This document shows positions 11,246 through 22,864 of a stretch of DNA of 64,000 nt, piece by piece (position 1 is the stretch's first letter; the number at the start of each line of letters is the position of its first letter). A program made the translations under genes and the position numbers. Source of the DNA: Pomphorhynchus laevis (lineage: Eukaryota; Acanthocephala; Palaeacanthocephala; Echinorhynchida; Pomphorhynchidae); contig WNNJ02001130.1 of the NCBI GenBank assembly GCA_012934845.2, forward strand, positions 1 through 64,000, in the 5' to 3' direction. The notes beneath the pieces are model-generated. The model made no database searches, had not been told where the DNA came from, and saw nothing but the letters and a program-made list of their open reading frames with translations.

Positions 11246-12596
11246 TATCCACTTCCTGCAGACATTGAGACACGGTTCGATGGCATCGAGGTGCTTGGTG
11301 CGCCAATTGGCTCAGGCGAATTTGTAAAGGAAATTACAAAAATTAAAATATTAAAGTGGACTGAGCTTGTTTCTCGTATATCTACTGTATCACGATTTGA
11401 TCCCCATGCTGCTTTCTCAGGATTCAATAAGTCAATACAATGGAAATGGACACACTTTATGAGATCGACACCAAGTGAAACGGATCTGTATTTGTCCTTA
11501 CGGGATACTATATTCAGTGGTTTGGCTCCCTCACTTTTCGATCAAGATCTAAACTCAGTTATGCACGCGTTGATTTCGTCACCAATTTCAAAGGGTGGAA
11601 TGGGCATTGTTGATCCAGTAAGCGCAGCTTTGACCGAGTTCGAAAGCTCGAAAAATTTTTGTAAAACATTTGATAGTGGGCTACAAGGTGATCTTCTCAG
11701 GGATGCTCAGAATAACTTGACAAAAGAGTTGAATCAAGAACGACAAAAAGTTGTGGATGAGCGTTTGGCATACATTCGATCAATCTTACCCGCCTCAATG
11801 CATCAAGCCCTGGAATTTGCACTGGGACAGGGTGCTTCCTCTTGGATTAGTGCAGTTCCAGTGAAAGCTGAATTCAGTCATTTGTGTCCACATGAATTCA
11901 GAGATGCTCTTGCGTTGCGATATGGCTTTGACCCTATCGGGATTCCCAAGGACAAGTGTGTGTGGTGATGATGCGAAACTCCCACATTTGCTTTCGTGCA
12001 AGCGAGGAGGTGTTGTAATAACAAGGCATAACGCCTTACGCGATTTCTTGGCCACCGAAATATCACAGGTGTGTACTGGGGTTGGTGTCGAACCGATATT
12101 ACAACGGGTAGATAGTGATCACTGTTTTGATCATCGGGTCACTTGTCGAAGTGACGACGCGCGACTCGACATCGTCTGCATTGGGCTTTCTGACGCCAGA
12201 TATGAGCGAACGTTCTTTGACGTTACGGTTTTCAACCATTTTGCTCCATCGTGTGCGTCTACGAGAAAAGCTGCATTTGATTTTCATGAAGCGAGAAAAA
12301 GATCAAAATACGCGGAACGTATCATCGATATCGAAAGGAGTAGATTTATGCCGCTAGTGTTCACGGCTTCTGGTGCTGCGGGACCCGACGCCATGGTTTT
12401 GCTCAGGACAATTGCTCGATTGCGTTCATCACGTGGGAATAAAAGCTATGCTGAATGCCTGTGTGGCCTCAGAAGGTCCATAAGTTTGCTGCTGTGTCGT
12501 GCTGCCTCACATGCAATCAGAGGGTGCCGGTCGACTAGGGGTCACCCATATAGTCGTGGATCCGAACGGATGGATGATTCTAATGTTTTAGAATAA
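11246..12596 (+). mobile_element. LINE with restriction-like endonuclease, 3' half
   Basis: Two overlapping frames (about 11,246-11,968 and 11,892-12,596) belong to one protein; they part at a TG-dinucleotide run near 11,957, which looks like a simple frameshift. The first frame starts in the region after an RT (EVLGAPIGSGEFVKEI). The second holds a zinc-knuckle-like block (CGDDAKLPHLLSCKRGG, then RHNALRD) and a nuclease-like ARLDIV...FFDVTV segment. It ends with a C-terminal tail that matches the other such elements here in pattern. This is the R2/NeSL/Utopia-like architecture; the exact clade is not determined. It is 5'-truncated a few tens of bases beyond the Naiad-type 3' end. Confidence 0.7.
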
Positions 12597-13450
12597 ATAA
12601 TAATACATAACAATGTTAAATGTATATTGGCCCATTTGAGGGAACCATATGTTGTAATTAATAATATATATATAATATTATAATATTTTAATAATATTAT
12701 TATTATTTTTTCAATAAATTTACATTTGAAGTTCCCGCAAATGGGAATCAACATATTTCGTATTCACAATATGTTTAAAAGAAAATAATGATCATTGTGC
12801 GATTTGCAACTCAATGTCTATGACCGAATGTACCGGTGCATTGAGTTTGGAACGCGGTGCTCGGAAACATTGTGATATCGACCGACCTGGCTAGAGCAAT
12901 TCCAATTTCAAACGTAGCCACGATATTACACTGGAAAATTCAGACTTGTGTTTTTCGCTGATCTTTGTCGCCTACACACGTAGAGTTGCGTTTTGCTGCT
13001 CTGCCTGCACCACTCATCGACACAAACACTAATGGGCAGAAGGTACTGTGATCAACCTCACGTATCCTTTCCTCGTTTATTTCCTTTAATGAATAATTAA
13101 AAGAATTTTTAATTTAGAAATTAATTAACTTTTATACATATATAGTTTTTACATTTATCTTTTTACATATATTCTTGCGTACTGTCATGTAAATTTCATT
13201 GGGTTATGGTTACCTAAACATAACATAATTATTAACTCAATCATTTATTGTATGCTTAAATTTTCGTGGATCAATTTGTGGCAAAATAGATTTCATTATG
13301 TGATTATTGGTATACAAATTATTATTCTGATATTTGGACTATTTATTTTTTATGCCAAAATGAGAGATTGAGCAACGATTAAACCTTTTATCATTTCTCC
13401 GTTTGAAGAAAACATTGTTCTAGCAAACTTAACCTTTAATGAATGATTAA
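12597..13450. other. Non-coding stretch between two LINEs
   Basis: No coding signal. An imperfect inverted repeat (CCCATTTGAGGGAAC near 12,630 against GTTCCCGCAAATGGG near 12,730) brackets an AT-rich core just after the LINE stop codon. Confidence 0.5.
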
Positions 13451-13534
13451 ACGAGTTTTTTATTTAACAACTAAAAATTGTTCAACGCATGATATAAAAG
13501 CCGTCAAAGCTCTTAGAACTAAAGTATTTGATAA

Positions 13535-13735
13535 GACAAGTTTAGAGTTCTATGCAATCTAAAGTAAATACAATTAATATACACAGTACAACTGAAGAAC
13601 AATAGAAGAAGAACCTAAACCTATTTTCTATACAAAGACAAGTTTAGAGTTCTATACAATCTAAAAAAATACAATTAATATACACAGTACAACTGAAGAA
13701 CAATAGAAGAACCTAAACCTTTTTTATATACAAAG
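13535..13735 (+). repeat. Two tandem ~100-bp units in a LINE 5' UTR
   Basis: Unit 1 (13,535-13,636) and unit 2 (13,637-13,735) both begin GACAAGTTTAGAGTTCTAT and are nearly identical. They precede the first ATG of the CR1-like LINE by about 60 bases, so they are probably its 5' UTR or promoter monomers. Confidence 0.8.
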
Positions 13736-13796
13736 AGCATTTTTGTAGACAAGGAGCGCAGTTTTAAAAATTGTAAACTATTGCAACCTACAGTTA

Positions 13797-14934
13797 ATGG
13801 GAGCCAAGAAGAAAAATCTACCAAAAGCCAAGCGAGCAATCTCTGTTGATACCGATAAAACCGGCAAGCTCGAGAACATACAAGTGGAATGCTCCGCTAG
13901 CGGCTGTCAAATCTGGACATCAGTAACACATAATTGTGCTTTGGGTCAGGAAACTTGTGGCGGGCCACCGTTCTACTGCGGATTCTGTGCGGCGAAACAA
14001 ATCAACTTGTTAATAAAACGCTTAGAGCAATTGGAAATGGCATCGCAGCATGATCGAATTTCTCAAATTTCTGATAAATCTACTGAGACAGTGAAGGAGC
14101 CGCAAATTGTATCGCAGCAAGATGGATTTTGTCAAGTTTATGATAAATCTACCGAGACAGTGACGGAGCCGCAAATTGTTACAACTAATGTATTTTCACT
14201 CCCCGACACCCCACGTCCCGTCCTTCCCGTCTCGTTTCTCAATACCTTGCATCCATCAATCAAAATCACCTCCACCAACCTCCACTATCCTTCCACTCAT
14301 AACCTTTCCTCACATCGCTTGCCACCCTCTTTATTATCATTATCCTCTGTCTCCCGTCGTCAAACCAAATCCCTCCAAATCATCAACTGACAGCTCTTCT
14401 ATCGTGATCTCACCTACTCACGTCAGTCGTCCTCCTTTACGGAAGCGCTTTGCTTCTCGCGATCGTTGCGTCATTGTCACTAATATCACGCCTTCTAACT
14501 CCTTATCTCCACAAGCACGTCTAGACCACGATGTTTCCGCCTTCAGATCCATCCTCTCGTCTATTGTCCCTGCGGATAAACCATCCTTTTTCAAGGACAT
14601 TTCTCCTGTCGCATTTATCCGTCTAAACAAATCTTCTCAATCTAATCCTTCCCAGCCCCCTCTCCTAAAAATTGTTTTCAAGCATCGCTCTCACGCGTCT
14701 TCTGTCCTCTCTCAACGATTCAAACTCATGTCATCTTCAACCACTCGAATTTTCCCCGATCGCGCCCCTTCTGAAATCGCTCAAATCTCTTCAGCCCGCA
14801 TCGAAAAACGCCGTCGCAAGGAAAACGGCGAAACATCACTCTCCATCCGAAACATAGACGGAAATTTTCAAGTTGTTCACACCCGTCCAAAAATTCGATG
14901 GCGCTCCATCTCTCCTATGTGTCTTCTCCACTAG
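13797..14934 (+). CDS. ORF1 protein of CR1-like LINE, one frameshift
   Basis: The N-terminal frame (from the ATG at 13,797) has a PHD-like Cys cluster (ECSASGCQIW ... CGGPPFYCGFC), followed by a repeated segment ending in STETVKEPQIV and STETVTEPQIV. After a frameshift near 14,330 the second frame carries the ORF1 core (DRCVIVTNITPS) and its C-terminal RNA-binding block (IFPDRAPSEIAQ, RRRKENGETSLSIRN). This PHD plus ORF1 layout is typical of CR1-group LINEs. It would bind element RNA. The frameshift makes this copy inactive as read. Confidence 0.75.
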
Positions 14935-15445
14935 ACTCTATTCGCCACAGCTACGGTTTCCTCCTCGGTCTCCTCAACACTAGATCTATTCTCAATAAAT
15001 CCGATCTTATCCTCAACCTATTCACCAAGCAATCCATCGATCTCTTCTGCCTCACCGAATCCTGGCACTCAGATTCCGACGACCTTTCCATTCGCCGTCT
15101 GCTCTCTACCGGTTGCTCCCTAGTCGAATCCGCCCGCCCCCTCAGCTCATGCCCTTCTAAATTCTCTAATCATGGCGGCATCGTCGCATTCGCGCGTCAC
15201 CCCGCGTCTCTTCGCAAAATCAATCCCCCTTTCAGTCCTTGCTCTTTTGAATTGCTCACTTGTCGTTATTCTAACCCGATCACTCTAGATCTCGCCATTG
15301 TATACCGTCCTGGTTCATCAGCTCCTACTGCCTTATTTTTTTTACCGAACTCGCTGACCTCCTTTCTCATTGTTCTTTGTCATCAATCCCTTCACTCGTT
15401 CTAGGCGACTTCAATATCCGCCTAGATCGCCCCACATTTGACATT
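14898..15445 (+). CDS. ORF2 N-terminus (AP endonuclease) of CR1-like LINE, truncated
   Basis: The frame overlaps the end of ORF1. It reads GLLNTRSILNKSDLI, LFCLTESWHSDSDDL (catalytic E), NHGGIVAFAR and LAIVYRPGS, then in another frame LGDFNIRLDRP at the very end. Homology stops at about 15,440 in the middle of the endonuclease. The copy therefore keeps its 5' end but lacks all of the RT, the opposite of ordinary 5' truncation. Confidence 0.75.
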
Positions 15446-16096
15446 TATCATAATTCAAGTGATATATCATTGATATAACATTAATATAACATTTTACAAA
15501 CATCAAATCATTGCTTAATGTGGTAAAATAGCAATTGAATATCAAATAAACATTAAATAGTTCTATAAAATCATTGCTTAAACGGGTAATAATTCAAATA
15601 AACCTGATAAAATTAAAGGCTGATAATATTTCTAAATTTACCTGCACGATTCACAACTTTGGAAATTGTGAATTTATAGAATTATGAATTTAATAAATCT
15701 TGAATCTGCAGATTACCTTGATTAACCGCGATGAGTACTTTTATAACTTTTATTGAAAACTAATTTGCAAAATTCAAATCAACTGCTTGAAGGATTTTAC
15801 TTCAACAGGCATATCGTAACTACATAGTAAGTCATATCATTAACTTGTTCAATATAGTAATTGCTAAAGCTGGTGAAATTAAAACAACCTAACGTCATTA
15901 ACGGATACTAGATATCGTCATTAACGGATACTACAAAAACAGGCATTTCTTACTTGATGCTGATAATAAATCGTTAGTTACAGAATTATTCCTTAATTTA
16001 ATTTTGCTACTTTTGTTTGTGACAGATTTCTGTTAAAGTTGGAATTGTTTTTGTTCCAAATTAATTCGCATTGTTTTCAAATTGATGTTATTTTAG
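15446..16096. other. AT-rich spacer, no gene seen
   Basis: No LRR exon or transposon frame is supported. There are several open 60-80-bp stretches with GT/AG borders, but they lack the LRR consensus. Confidence 0.4.
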
Positions 16097-16162
16097 TTCA
16101 ATTACTTTAAATCATCTTCAATGCCCTAATATAAACGGAATTTTTAATCAGATCGAAGAAAT
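16097..16162 (+). CDS. LRR exon 4 (66 bp)
   Basis: TTTTAG acceptor and GTAAGT donor, phase 2. It begins SITLNHLQ and ends FNQIEEM: hydrophobic at 2, N at 5, L at 7. Shorter than the 72-bp norm. Confidence 0.65.
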
Positions 16163-16855
16163 GTAAGTTTGATAGTTAATGTAATTTCGAAATTTTATTC
16201 ATAAAAGATAAATGCATTCTCTCATGTGATTAAATTATATCTTTGACACATTTATTTAAAATTCATTTTAAGTATAATCACGTTGATATACAAAAACAAT
16301 TTTCAATGCATGACGCAATGAGTTAATAACATTTTGGCTTTATTGTTTACTCGTCAATCTAACAAATATCTTAATGCCTAAGATTCTTATTTCGCTCTAT
16401 TAATGCCTAAGATTATATTACACTTTCTGTTATAAGCAAAAGTCTTTCATTTTTCTATTTCTTTCAATCTCTACGTATCTTCTAGCGTGTCTACAATCCC
16501 ATAGATCCATATTTCTTCATGTTGCACTATTGTTGTGTAATATTTAATACCTTCAATTTTATTACAATTCAAGATTATATAAATTGTTATTTGTATCGAT
16601 AAAATAATTTAATAATTCACAAATTGTTTCGCAAAATGTTTTATAATATCTAAGCAAAATTCTTTATTAATTTAACTTAAATTTCACTGACCGTAGAAAA
16701 TTAAAGTTTAAAATATTGATGTATAAACAAAACACAATTAAAAAGTGAATAAATCGTTTCTTATTTCCTGATACAATTTTAGAATTAACAAAATGTTCTG
16801 TCTAAAATGCAAAATATTGTATTAATAAAAAATTAATAGATAATTTAAATTCTAG

Positions 16856-16918
16856 AAGATTTTCTGGTTGTGCAATAAACATCAAAGACTACTTTGGCTT
16901 GGATAAATTGACTTACAT
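16856..16918 (+). CDS. LRR exon 5 (63 bp)
   Basis: AG at 16,854-16,855 gives RFSGCAIN as the start (Cys replacing Asn at position 5, as often in LRRs) and LDKLTYM as the end before GTAAGT. An alternative AG three bases later would give 60 bp. Confidence 0.6.
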
Positions 16919-17610
16919 GTAAGTTTTGTAGATCATAAAATAATACCAGTTTAGACTTTTTCAAATGTTTACCTTTGAGCAATACTTACCAAAATGCATT
17001 TTTTTATTTATTCTCAAAGTACGTAATCTTTTAATATTCATATCATTATTGAATAAATGTGTAAGCATTTGTCCAATATTTAATTGACAAATAATTAGGT
17101 AATTCCTTTATTTAGTTGATTTGCTAACCTCGTAAAAGGATTATGTCATATTTTGTCGCATTTACTTCGCATTTGATTCATACATTTGAATTAAGCAGTT
17201 GCTTTTATTCCCGACAAGTGAGTGACCACATGTCACTCATTTTGCTGCTGAAAAATATCAACTTTATGATTTTGTTGAAAGCTTTACTTCGTAACTTAAT
17301 ATACATGTATAAATTAAACAAAATGCTAACTTCGCTAAAGTTACAAGGTTTTCTTTATAACCAATTAGATCATTAAGATATTTGAATTTAAAAATGTTGC
17401 TATATTAATTTAGTTTAGTATAATTTGGTTTAGTTTCTATATAATTTAGTTTAATTTAGTTCGAATTAATTTAGTTTCTATATAATTCTAATCGTTAAAT
17501 ACTAGCCTTTTATATAAAGAATATATTTAAATAGGCTAAATTATAACATTTTTTATATTTTTATAATTTAATTTATTGCAGTTTGTAAAATGTTTCTGTT
17601 TTGTAATCAG

Positions 17611-17676
17611 AGAATTAGAATCTACAGTGTTTACCGACTGGGTTTCGCTTCATGGGACTACCGGAGCTACTATCAT
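17611..17676 (+). CDS. Possible LRR exon 6 (66 bp), weak
   Basis: It has a good polypyrimidine-AG acceptor and a GTAAGA donor with the correct phase 2. The translation (ELESTVFTDW onward, ending GATIM) has only the second-position Leu of the consensus. It could be a chance open stretch. Confidence 0.35.
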
Positions 17677-18316
17677 GTAAGATGCATTATTATTTCTTGC
17701 TACTTTCTAATAAGTTGCCTTGATATTTAATATTTATATTGAGAAGAAGGCTTTTTATATAAAGAATTTATTTTAGATCATGTTTACTTTATAAAGAAAT
17801 ATGATGCTCACAAATTTTCGACTGTTGCAATTGAAGAGCACATTGAACGTATCATTGGACAATTACTAATATGTTTTCATTAAATATCAAAAAAACATTA
17901 TATTTGCGTTAATACAACGTTTATAATGTTATAAAAACATTATATTTGCGTTATTAATATGTAATATTCAATATGTAAAATTTTTTCTTAACAACATAAT
18001 TATATTTTAAATAAATACTATTTGGTTTGCATCAAATATATAAAAAACATCATATTTCCGTTATGAAAGTTTTAAAATATTTTTTTTCAGTTAACACTCT
18101 ATTGCTATTTTGTATTTTAATTCTATTTATTATTTTATATTTCTTTCAGTTAACACTCTATTACTCTATTGTGTTCGAATAAATGTTGTTAAATGTTATT
18201 AAATTAGTCGATAATAAGAAACGTTGTCGACCTAGATCAATCTACATTGTTTTGTTATCTATTATTTGAAATATATTATTTTTCTAAAATATTGATTGCC
18301 TATATTCTGTGTAAAG

Positions 18317-18388
18317 GTCGATTCTTCGTTCAAATATCACATCCATGAATTTTTTCTATCGAGTTAATGCTTCTTACCTTGTACATCT
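18317..18388 (+). CDS. LRR exon 7 (72 bp)
   Basis: AAAG acceptor, GTAAAT donor, 72 bp, phase 2. It begins SILRSNITSMNFF and ends YLVHL. The intron to the next exon is only 50 bp. Confidence 0.75.
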
Positions 18389-18438
18389 GTAAATAAACAT
18401 ATTATCCGTAAACCATTATTATATGCTTTAAATTATAG

Positions 18439-18510
18439 TTCACTTTCTGGCAACATAATAGAAGAATTGAATTTCGCAATATTTAAATTTATTCCCAATG
18501 TCCATTATTT
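18439..18510 (+). CDS. LRR exon 8 (72 bp)
   Basis: TATAG acceptor, GTAAGT donor, 72 bp, phase 2. It begins SLSGNIIEELNF and ends IPNVHYL. It has all consensus positions. Confidence 0.85.
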
Positions 18511-18859
18511 GTAAGTACAAATTTTTGAATACGTGTTGTTTTAAATAGTAAATTTAATTATGCTATTTATAAATACGACATTCGTTTCTGATCTATCTGA
18601 TCTAAATTAAGACACATTTTTGAACTATTCTAAACTGAGGTATTTGATTTTATATTAATTTAATATATTTAGTATATTTTTACAAAATTAAATATTTTGA
18701 TTTAATATGCATAAGCTATAATACGGGAGTTATCGTTTCCAATAGAATGACAAATATTGTCTGAGTGCTTGTCATAGGAGTACCAGAGTTGAAAGTAAAA
18801 GCTATAAAACTTAACTATAAAGTTATCAATAATTTTCATTCAACCGGTTCGTTAATCAG

Positions 18860-19180
18860 CATAATATATGGTTTACCAAAAATACACAAGGCCAATTATC
18901 CATTCGCTGCTTTGTTGCCTCAACAATCTTCCTAATTACAAAAAGGCAAAAAATCTAATTTTAGTATAAGATGATGTATATACGAACTCCTTTACGATTG
19001 AAGAGAGTAATGACTTAATTAGTAAGATTTCAAGCTTTATTACGGACTAAACATTATATAACTTTGATGTAAAAGATTGTTTAACAAACATTCCAGGAAG
19101 ATAAGTTTAATGACACATTGAATCAAGATGGAAGGCTTTATCTGAATGCTCACTTAAGGGTAATATTATTCTAATTATAA
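18860..19180 (+). mobile_element. Old Penelope-type RT relic
   Basis: A heavily decayed frame reads IYGLPKIHKANYPFAAL and further on YNFDVKDCLTNIP. These are the classical Penelope RT blocks (YGLPKIHK and FDVxxLFTNIP), different from the Naiad-type wording in this window (YWNPKLHKNP, YDFSTLYTNL). Several stops occur. It is an older, separate Penelope lineage copy. Confidence 0.6.
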
Positions 19181-19432
19181 TATTATCTTAATATTATAAG
19201 AATAATATTAAGATAATATTAATAATTTACATGAACAAAGCTCGAACTGATACAATTTAAACCGTATCTCGTATTGGAATATAATTTTGCATTGACAGTT
19301 TAAATTTGGTAATGACTTTGGGAATATAAACAAATGAATTTTTGGACTTAATCGCTTAAAATGCTCTAAACTATTAAAAAAATAAATTGTAAACCTTTTG
19401 ATTGTGTATTCAATGTATTTGTCTTTGTGTAG

Positions 19433-19504
19433 AAATTTATCATTCAATCGGATAGTGAGTATAACCAAAGCACAACTGCCTGAAACATATAACTTAAAAT
19501 CTTT
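19433..19504 (+). CDS. LRR exon 9 (72 bp)
   Basis: GTAG acceptor, GTAAGT donor, 72 bp, phase 2. It begins NLSFNRIVSITKAQL and ends LKSL. Confidence 0.85.
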
Positions 19505-19639
19505 GTAAGTTTGCGGTTTTTAAGTAAAATTTATTCACAATAGCTTGATTATTTGTTCACGTATTTTTATCTTCTGTATTTGCTTGAGACTAAATTGATT
19601 CACGCATTCAAAATACGATTAAATAAAATATTTAGATAA

Positions 19640-19770
19640 AGTTTACGTATCGCCATAATATGCAATAATATCGATCACCTTAAGTATCATTTAAATAATT
19701 TAATTGATACATATCGTCTGAAAATTATAACAGTTTAAAATTATATTCAAAATTAAAAATAAACATTTTT
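19640..19770 (+). mobile_element. Penelope-like RT C-terminal scrap
   Basis: LRIAIICNNIDHLKYHLNN and LIDTYRLK resemble the C-terminal LRIATICNDIGFLKNHLNN of the Naiad-type protein. A short decayed fragment. Confidence 0.5.
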
Positions 19771-21306
19771 GATCAAGTTGGGATCTCATAGTATATTTGA
19801 TTACACTCATTTTATTTCCGTTAGTTTGATTTTTGAATGAAAATTTTACAATTTTGTATTTTTTAATAGATTAATTAAATAAATAATAGCTGACTTATTT
19901 AGAGCAATTTTAATTGATATGTGTGAAGATCACGAATGTTTAGACCCCAAACGTGCTTTAGTAAAGTGTAATAGTAGACCAATTGCTTTTCAAGTAATTT
20001 TAATTTAAAATTGACTCATTTGACTGATACAAATTGACTGATACATTTGATTTATTTCTGGCTTTCTTGAAATTTCAAACTTTATGTTTATAAATTTTAT
20101 TTGCTCTGCTTTTAATTTTAATCTTACTATTTCCTTCTAAGATAAAAATAGATAATTTCATTATCTTTTACATTATATTCATAAAGTTAAGGTATTAAAA
20201 ATTCTTCATTAATTAAACTCAGGTATAATATAAAGTATTCAAGAATTTCCTGAAGATGAAAATTTGGTTATTCCGCTTTATGAAGTTGAGTAAATGAACA
20301 TGATAACGTTGCAGTTGTTCCGAATTACGTCTCATACCAATGCATTGTTTTAATACATTGCATTTTATTATCTAATAATCAGCTCATAAATATTGAGTTT
20401 TTAAATATTATTAAATAATTAAACTCTGAATTATAAAAAATTTTAGGATTAAGAAATCCACTTTTTTAATATATAATACAAGGTACGTAAATTCATTTAA
20501 CTGATCGTATTTATTTTATATATCACACTCGTTACTTCTGCGTTGAAGTTTTTAAGATTATTATTAATGTCATAAATGCATCAAGTGTCAATTTAAAATA
20601 ATTGTAAATTATTGTAATTTGTATTTGGCAAATACAAATTATCGTATTTGATGAATAAAAATACGAGCTGATTAGTTAGATTTTCATCGGTTAAATAGAA
20701 ATTAATACGAAATTAAATGTTATATTAAAATGTAATAATTTTATTCATATTATCATACGAATATAAATATTCATAGGCATATTTTATAAATATTTTATAT
20801 TTATATTTTATATTCTTTACTTTAATATTCATATATTCATATGGAAGAGGAGAAAGGATAAATTGAACTATAATTTAAGTATCCTCATAGGTAGTATAGA
20901 CTAAAAAAATTTTGGATTCTTCCGTATCTATGGGATATAAGGAGATTTTTGTAAACAATTACTCTCCTGAAAAGGGTCACTGCTTATAACCAAAACGTTG
21001 TACAAATTTATAAAAAGAACATTTCTAAAGTAGATAATTTTGTATAAGCAAAGAATTATATGGTTATTAATTACAAATTTAATTAAACTAACACGCTGAC
21101 AACTCTTAAACCAGCACAAGTTTAATATAACTTTAATAATTTACGATTACTAAGTAATATTAATATTACTACTTAGTAATATTAAATATTATTACTGTTC
21201 ACTGTTTAAATATTTTTAATGTGCATTAATTTTTATAAAAAAGTAGTTAAAATGAATCTTCACTTCAAATTAATGTAAATATTTTATGGATTGCAAATGA
21301 TTGAAG
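19771..21306. other. AT-rich stretch, no gene seen
   Basis: I scanned for AG / 60-80 bp / GT windows with LRR wording and found none. Only short low-complexity AT runs are present. Confidence 0.4.
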
Positions 21307-21378
21307 GGATTTAAGATGCAACGGAATTCAGTCAATTTCAGATTTCGTTTATCTGTTTACTAAGTCCACGGATTATCT
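21307..21378 (+). CDS. LRR exon 10 (72 bp)
   Basis: GAAG acceptor, GTAAGT donor, 72 bp, phase 2. It begins DLRCNGIQSISDF and ends TDYL. Confidence 0.8.
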
Positions 21379-22310
21379 GTAAGTCTAATATAAAATGTTT
21401 ACAAAATACGATTAAAATAAATTTTATCTTGCAAATGTGTTTTTTCGAATTATCGTTAATATTAAACAATTATTTATTCAGACGAGTTTTTCACCAATTA
21501 GGATTTTATAATTTTAATGATGATGTGAAGCAATCTCTATTTATCCGTTCTAGTTAAATAGTTAAATCCATCTGAAAGTAACGTGCTTTTTAGATTATGC
21601 TCAACTCGCCAAACGTTTTATCAGCTTTATAGTCATTCAACAAATAACCATTGATTTTCCTAAATTTATTCTAAAATAAAGCATTGACGACTAAAATAGC
21701 TTTCTTCAAGTGCGAAGAAGATATATTCCAGCAATTGCAACTAAGTTTATGATGATCTTTATGTTCGTCGTTTCTAACAATGTCAATAATATTAATCAAT
21801 TCTTAAAAAGATATAATTAAATTGCCAGCATCTAAACTTATTATAATCAACACAATGAAATCACCTGTCATTGAAGTTTAAATTTCAGTAAATTCATGTC
21901 TTTTAAGTTGTTATGTCCTTGTTGAATCATTTCTTTGTTTCTATTCACAACTGTAATTTCAACAAACAATGAAATAACATTGTAGTCTATATATCTGCTT
22001 TCATGCTAGCTAAATAGATACATTTTATTAAAATAAGTTTAAAATTATTTGGTAATACTAATTATACCAGGTAATTCAATTTATTGCCTATAGATCGATG
22101 ACAATTTCATTTATTAATTATTATTTTATTACATCTATTTTCGTTTGTTAGTTCAGTATTTTAAATCTTTGTTCGTTATTTTTTAATTTTATTTAATAGT
22201 AAATGGTTTATATAGTAATGATGTAACTATATATTCAAGAGATCAGTATTTTTAAGTTTTGTTAACAATGTAAAATTCAAGAAATTTCAGCAAAAATTCC
22301 TTTTTCACAG

Positions 22311-22388
22311 CAATATAATTCAAAACTACAATCCGACCGAAAGACAATTTGCCGATTATCTGGACAATTTGTTAACTAGAAAATTTTT
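22311..22388 (+). CDS. Probable LRR exon 11 (78 bp)
   Basis: CACAG acceptor and GTAAGT donor, phase 2. It begins NIIQNYNP and ends LTRKFL: I at 2, N at 5, but N instead of a hydrophobic residue at 7. The frame stays open further upstream, so the acceptor is less certain. Confidence 0.55.
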
Positions 22389-22659
22389 GTAAGTAATTCA
22401 TACAGCGTACAGTTTTATTCTATTGAATATAAAAGACCTACAATTATGTCTTAACATTAAAGGATATGTCTTTTATTCTTGTGCATTATCCGAGTTCATA
22501 TTCAATTAAATTTTATTATAAAATAATTGTTTAGTAATTCTTTGAAACCAAATTTTCAATAGACGGATACAACGTACAGTTTGCACAAGTGGAAATGTTT
22601 TTTCTTACAAACTGTATCGATTGTTTTTACAGAAAGGCAGCAGAGGAAAATTTCAGAAG

Positions 22660-22790
22660 ATAATTAAAGGACCGAAACACGAAAGGTAGGCGTAGGCTCA
22701 CTGCTGATGAGGTCCACCTACGCTGATTGTAGTGTACAGTGCTACATCTAGGGTTAAAGAATTCACACGAGGATAATTGATGAAGCCGAC
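22660..22790 (+). repeat. Half copy of a foldback repeat with hammerhead-like blocks
   Basis: The core from 22,687 to 22,741 (AGGCGTAGGCTCACTGCTGA onward) matches the centre and right arm of the palindrome at 42,772-42,967. Directly upstream is GGACCGAAAC (22,669-22,678). The core holds CTGATGAGGTCC (22,704-22,715), whose GGTCC is complementary to GGACC. Confidence 0.55.
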
Positions 22791-22864
22791 CAAATGATAA
22801 TTAATTAATATATTTCATGTATTTAATTTATTTAATTAATTCATTAATAAATAAATGTTATATT

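Noticed and set aside
15755-15826. Open stretch ending at a GTAAGT-type site near 15,827
   Set aside because: No AG acceptor at a distance that keeps the frame, and no LRR consensus.
15944-16015. Exactly 72-bp open stretch with AG and GTTTGT borders
   Set aside because: It has the right size and phase, but position 5 is Asp and position 7 is not hydrophobic. Such windows arise by chance in AT-rich DNA.
17143-17376. 77-codon open frame on the + strand
   Set aside because: Low-complexity, Leu/Ile/Phe-rich reading of AT-rich DNA; no family and no correct splice phase.
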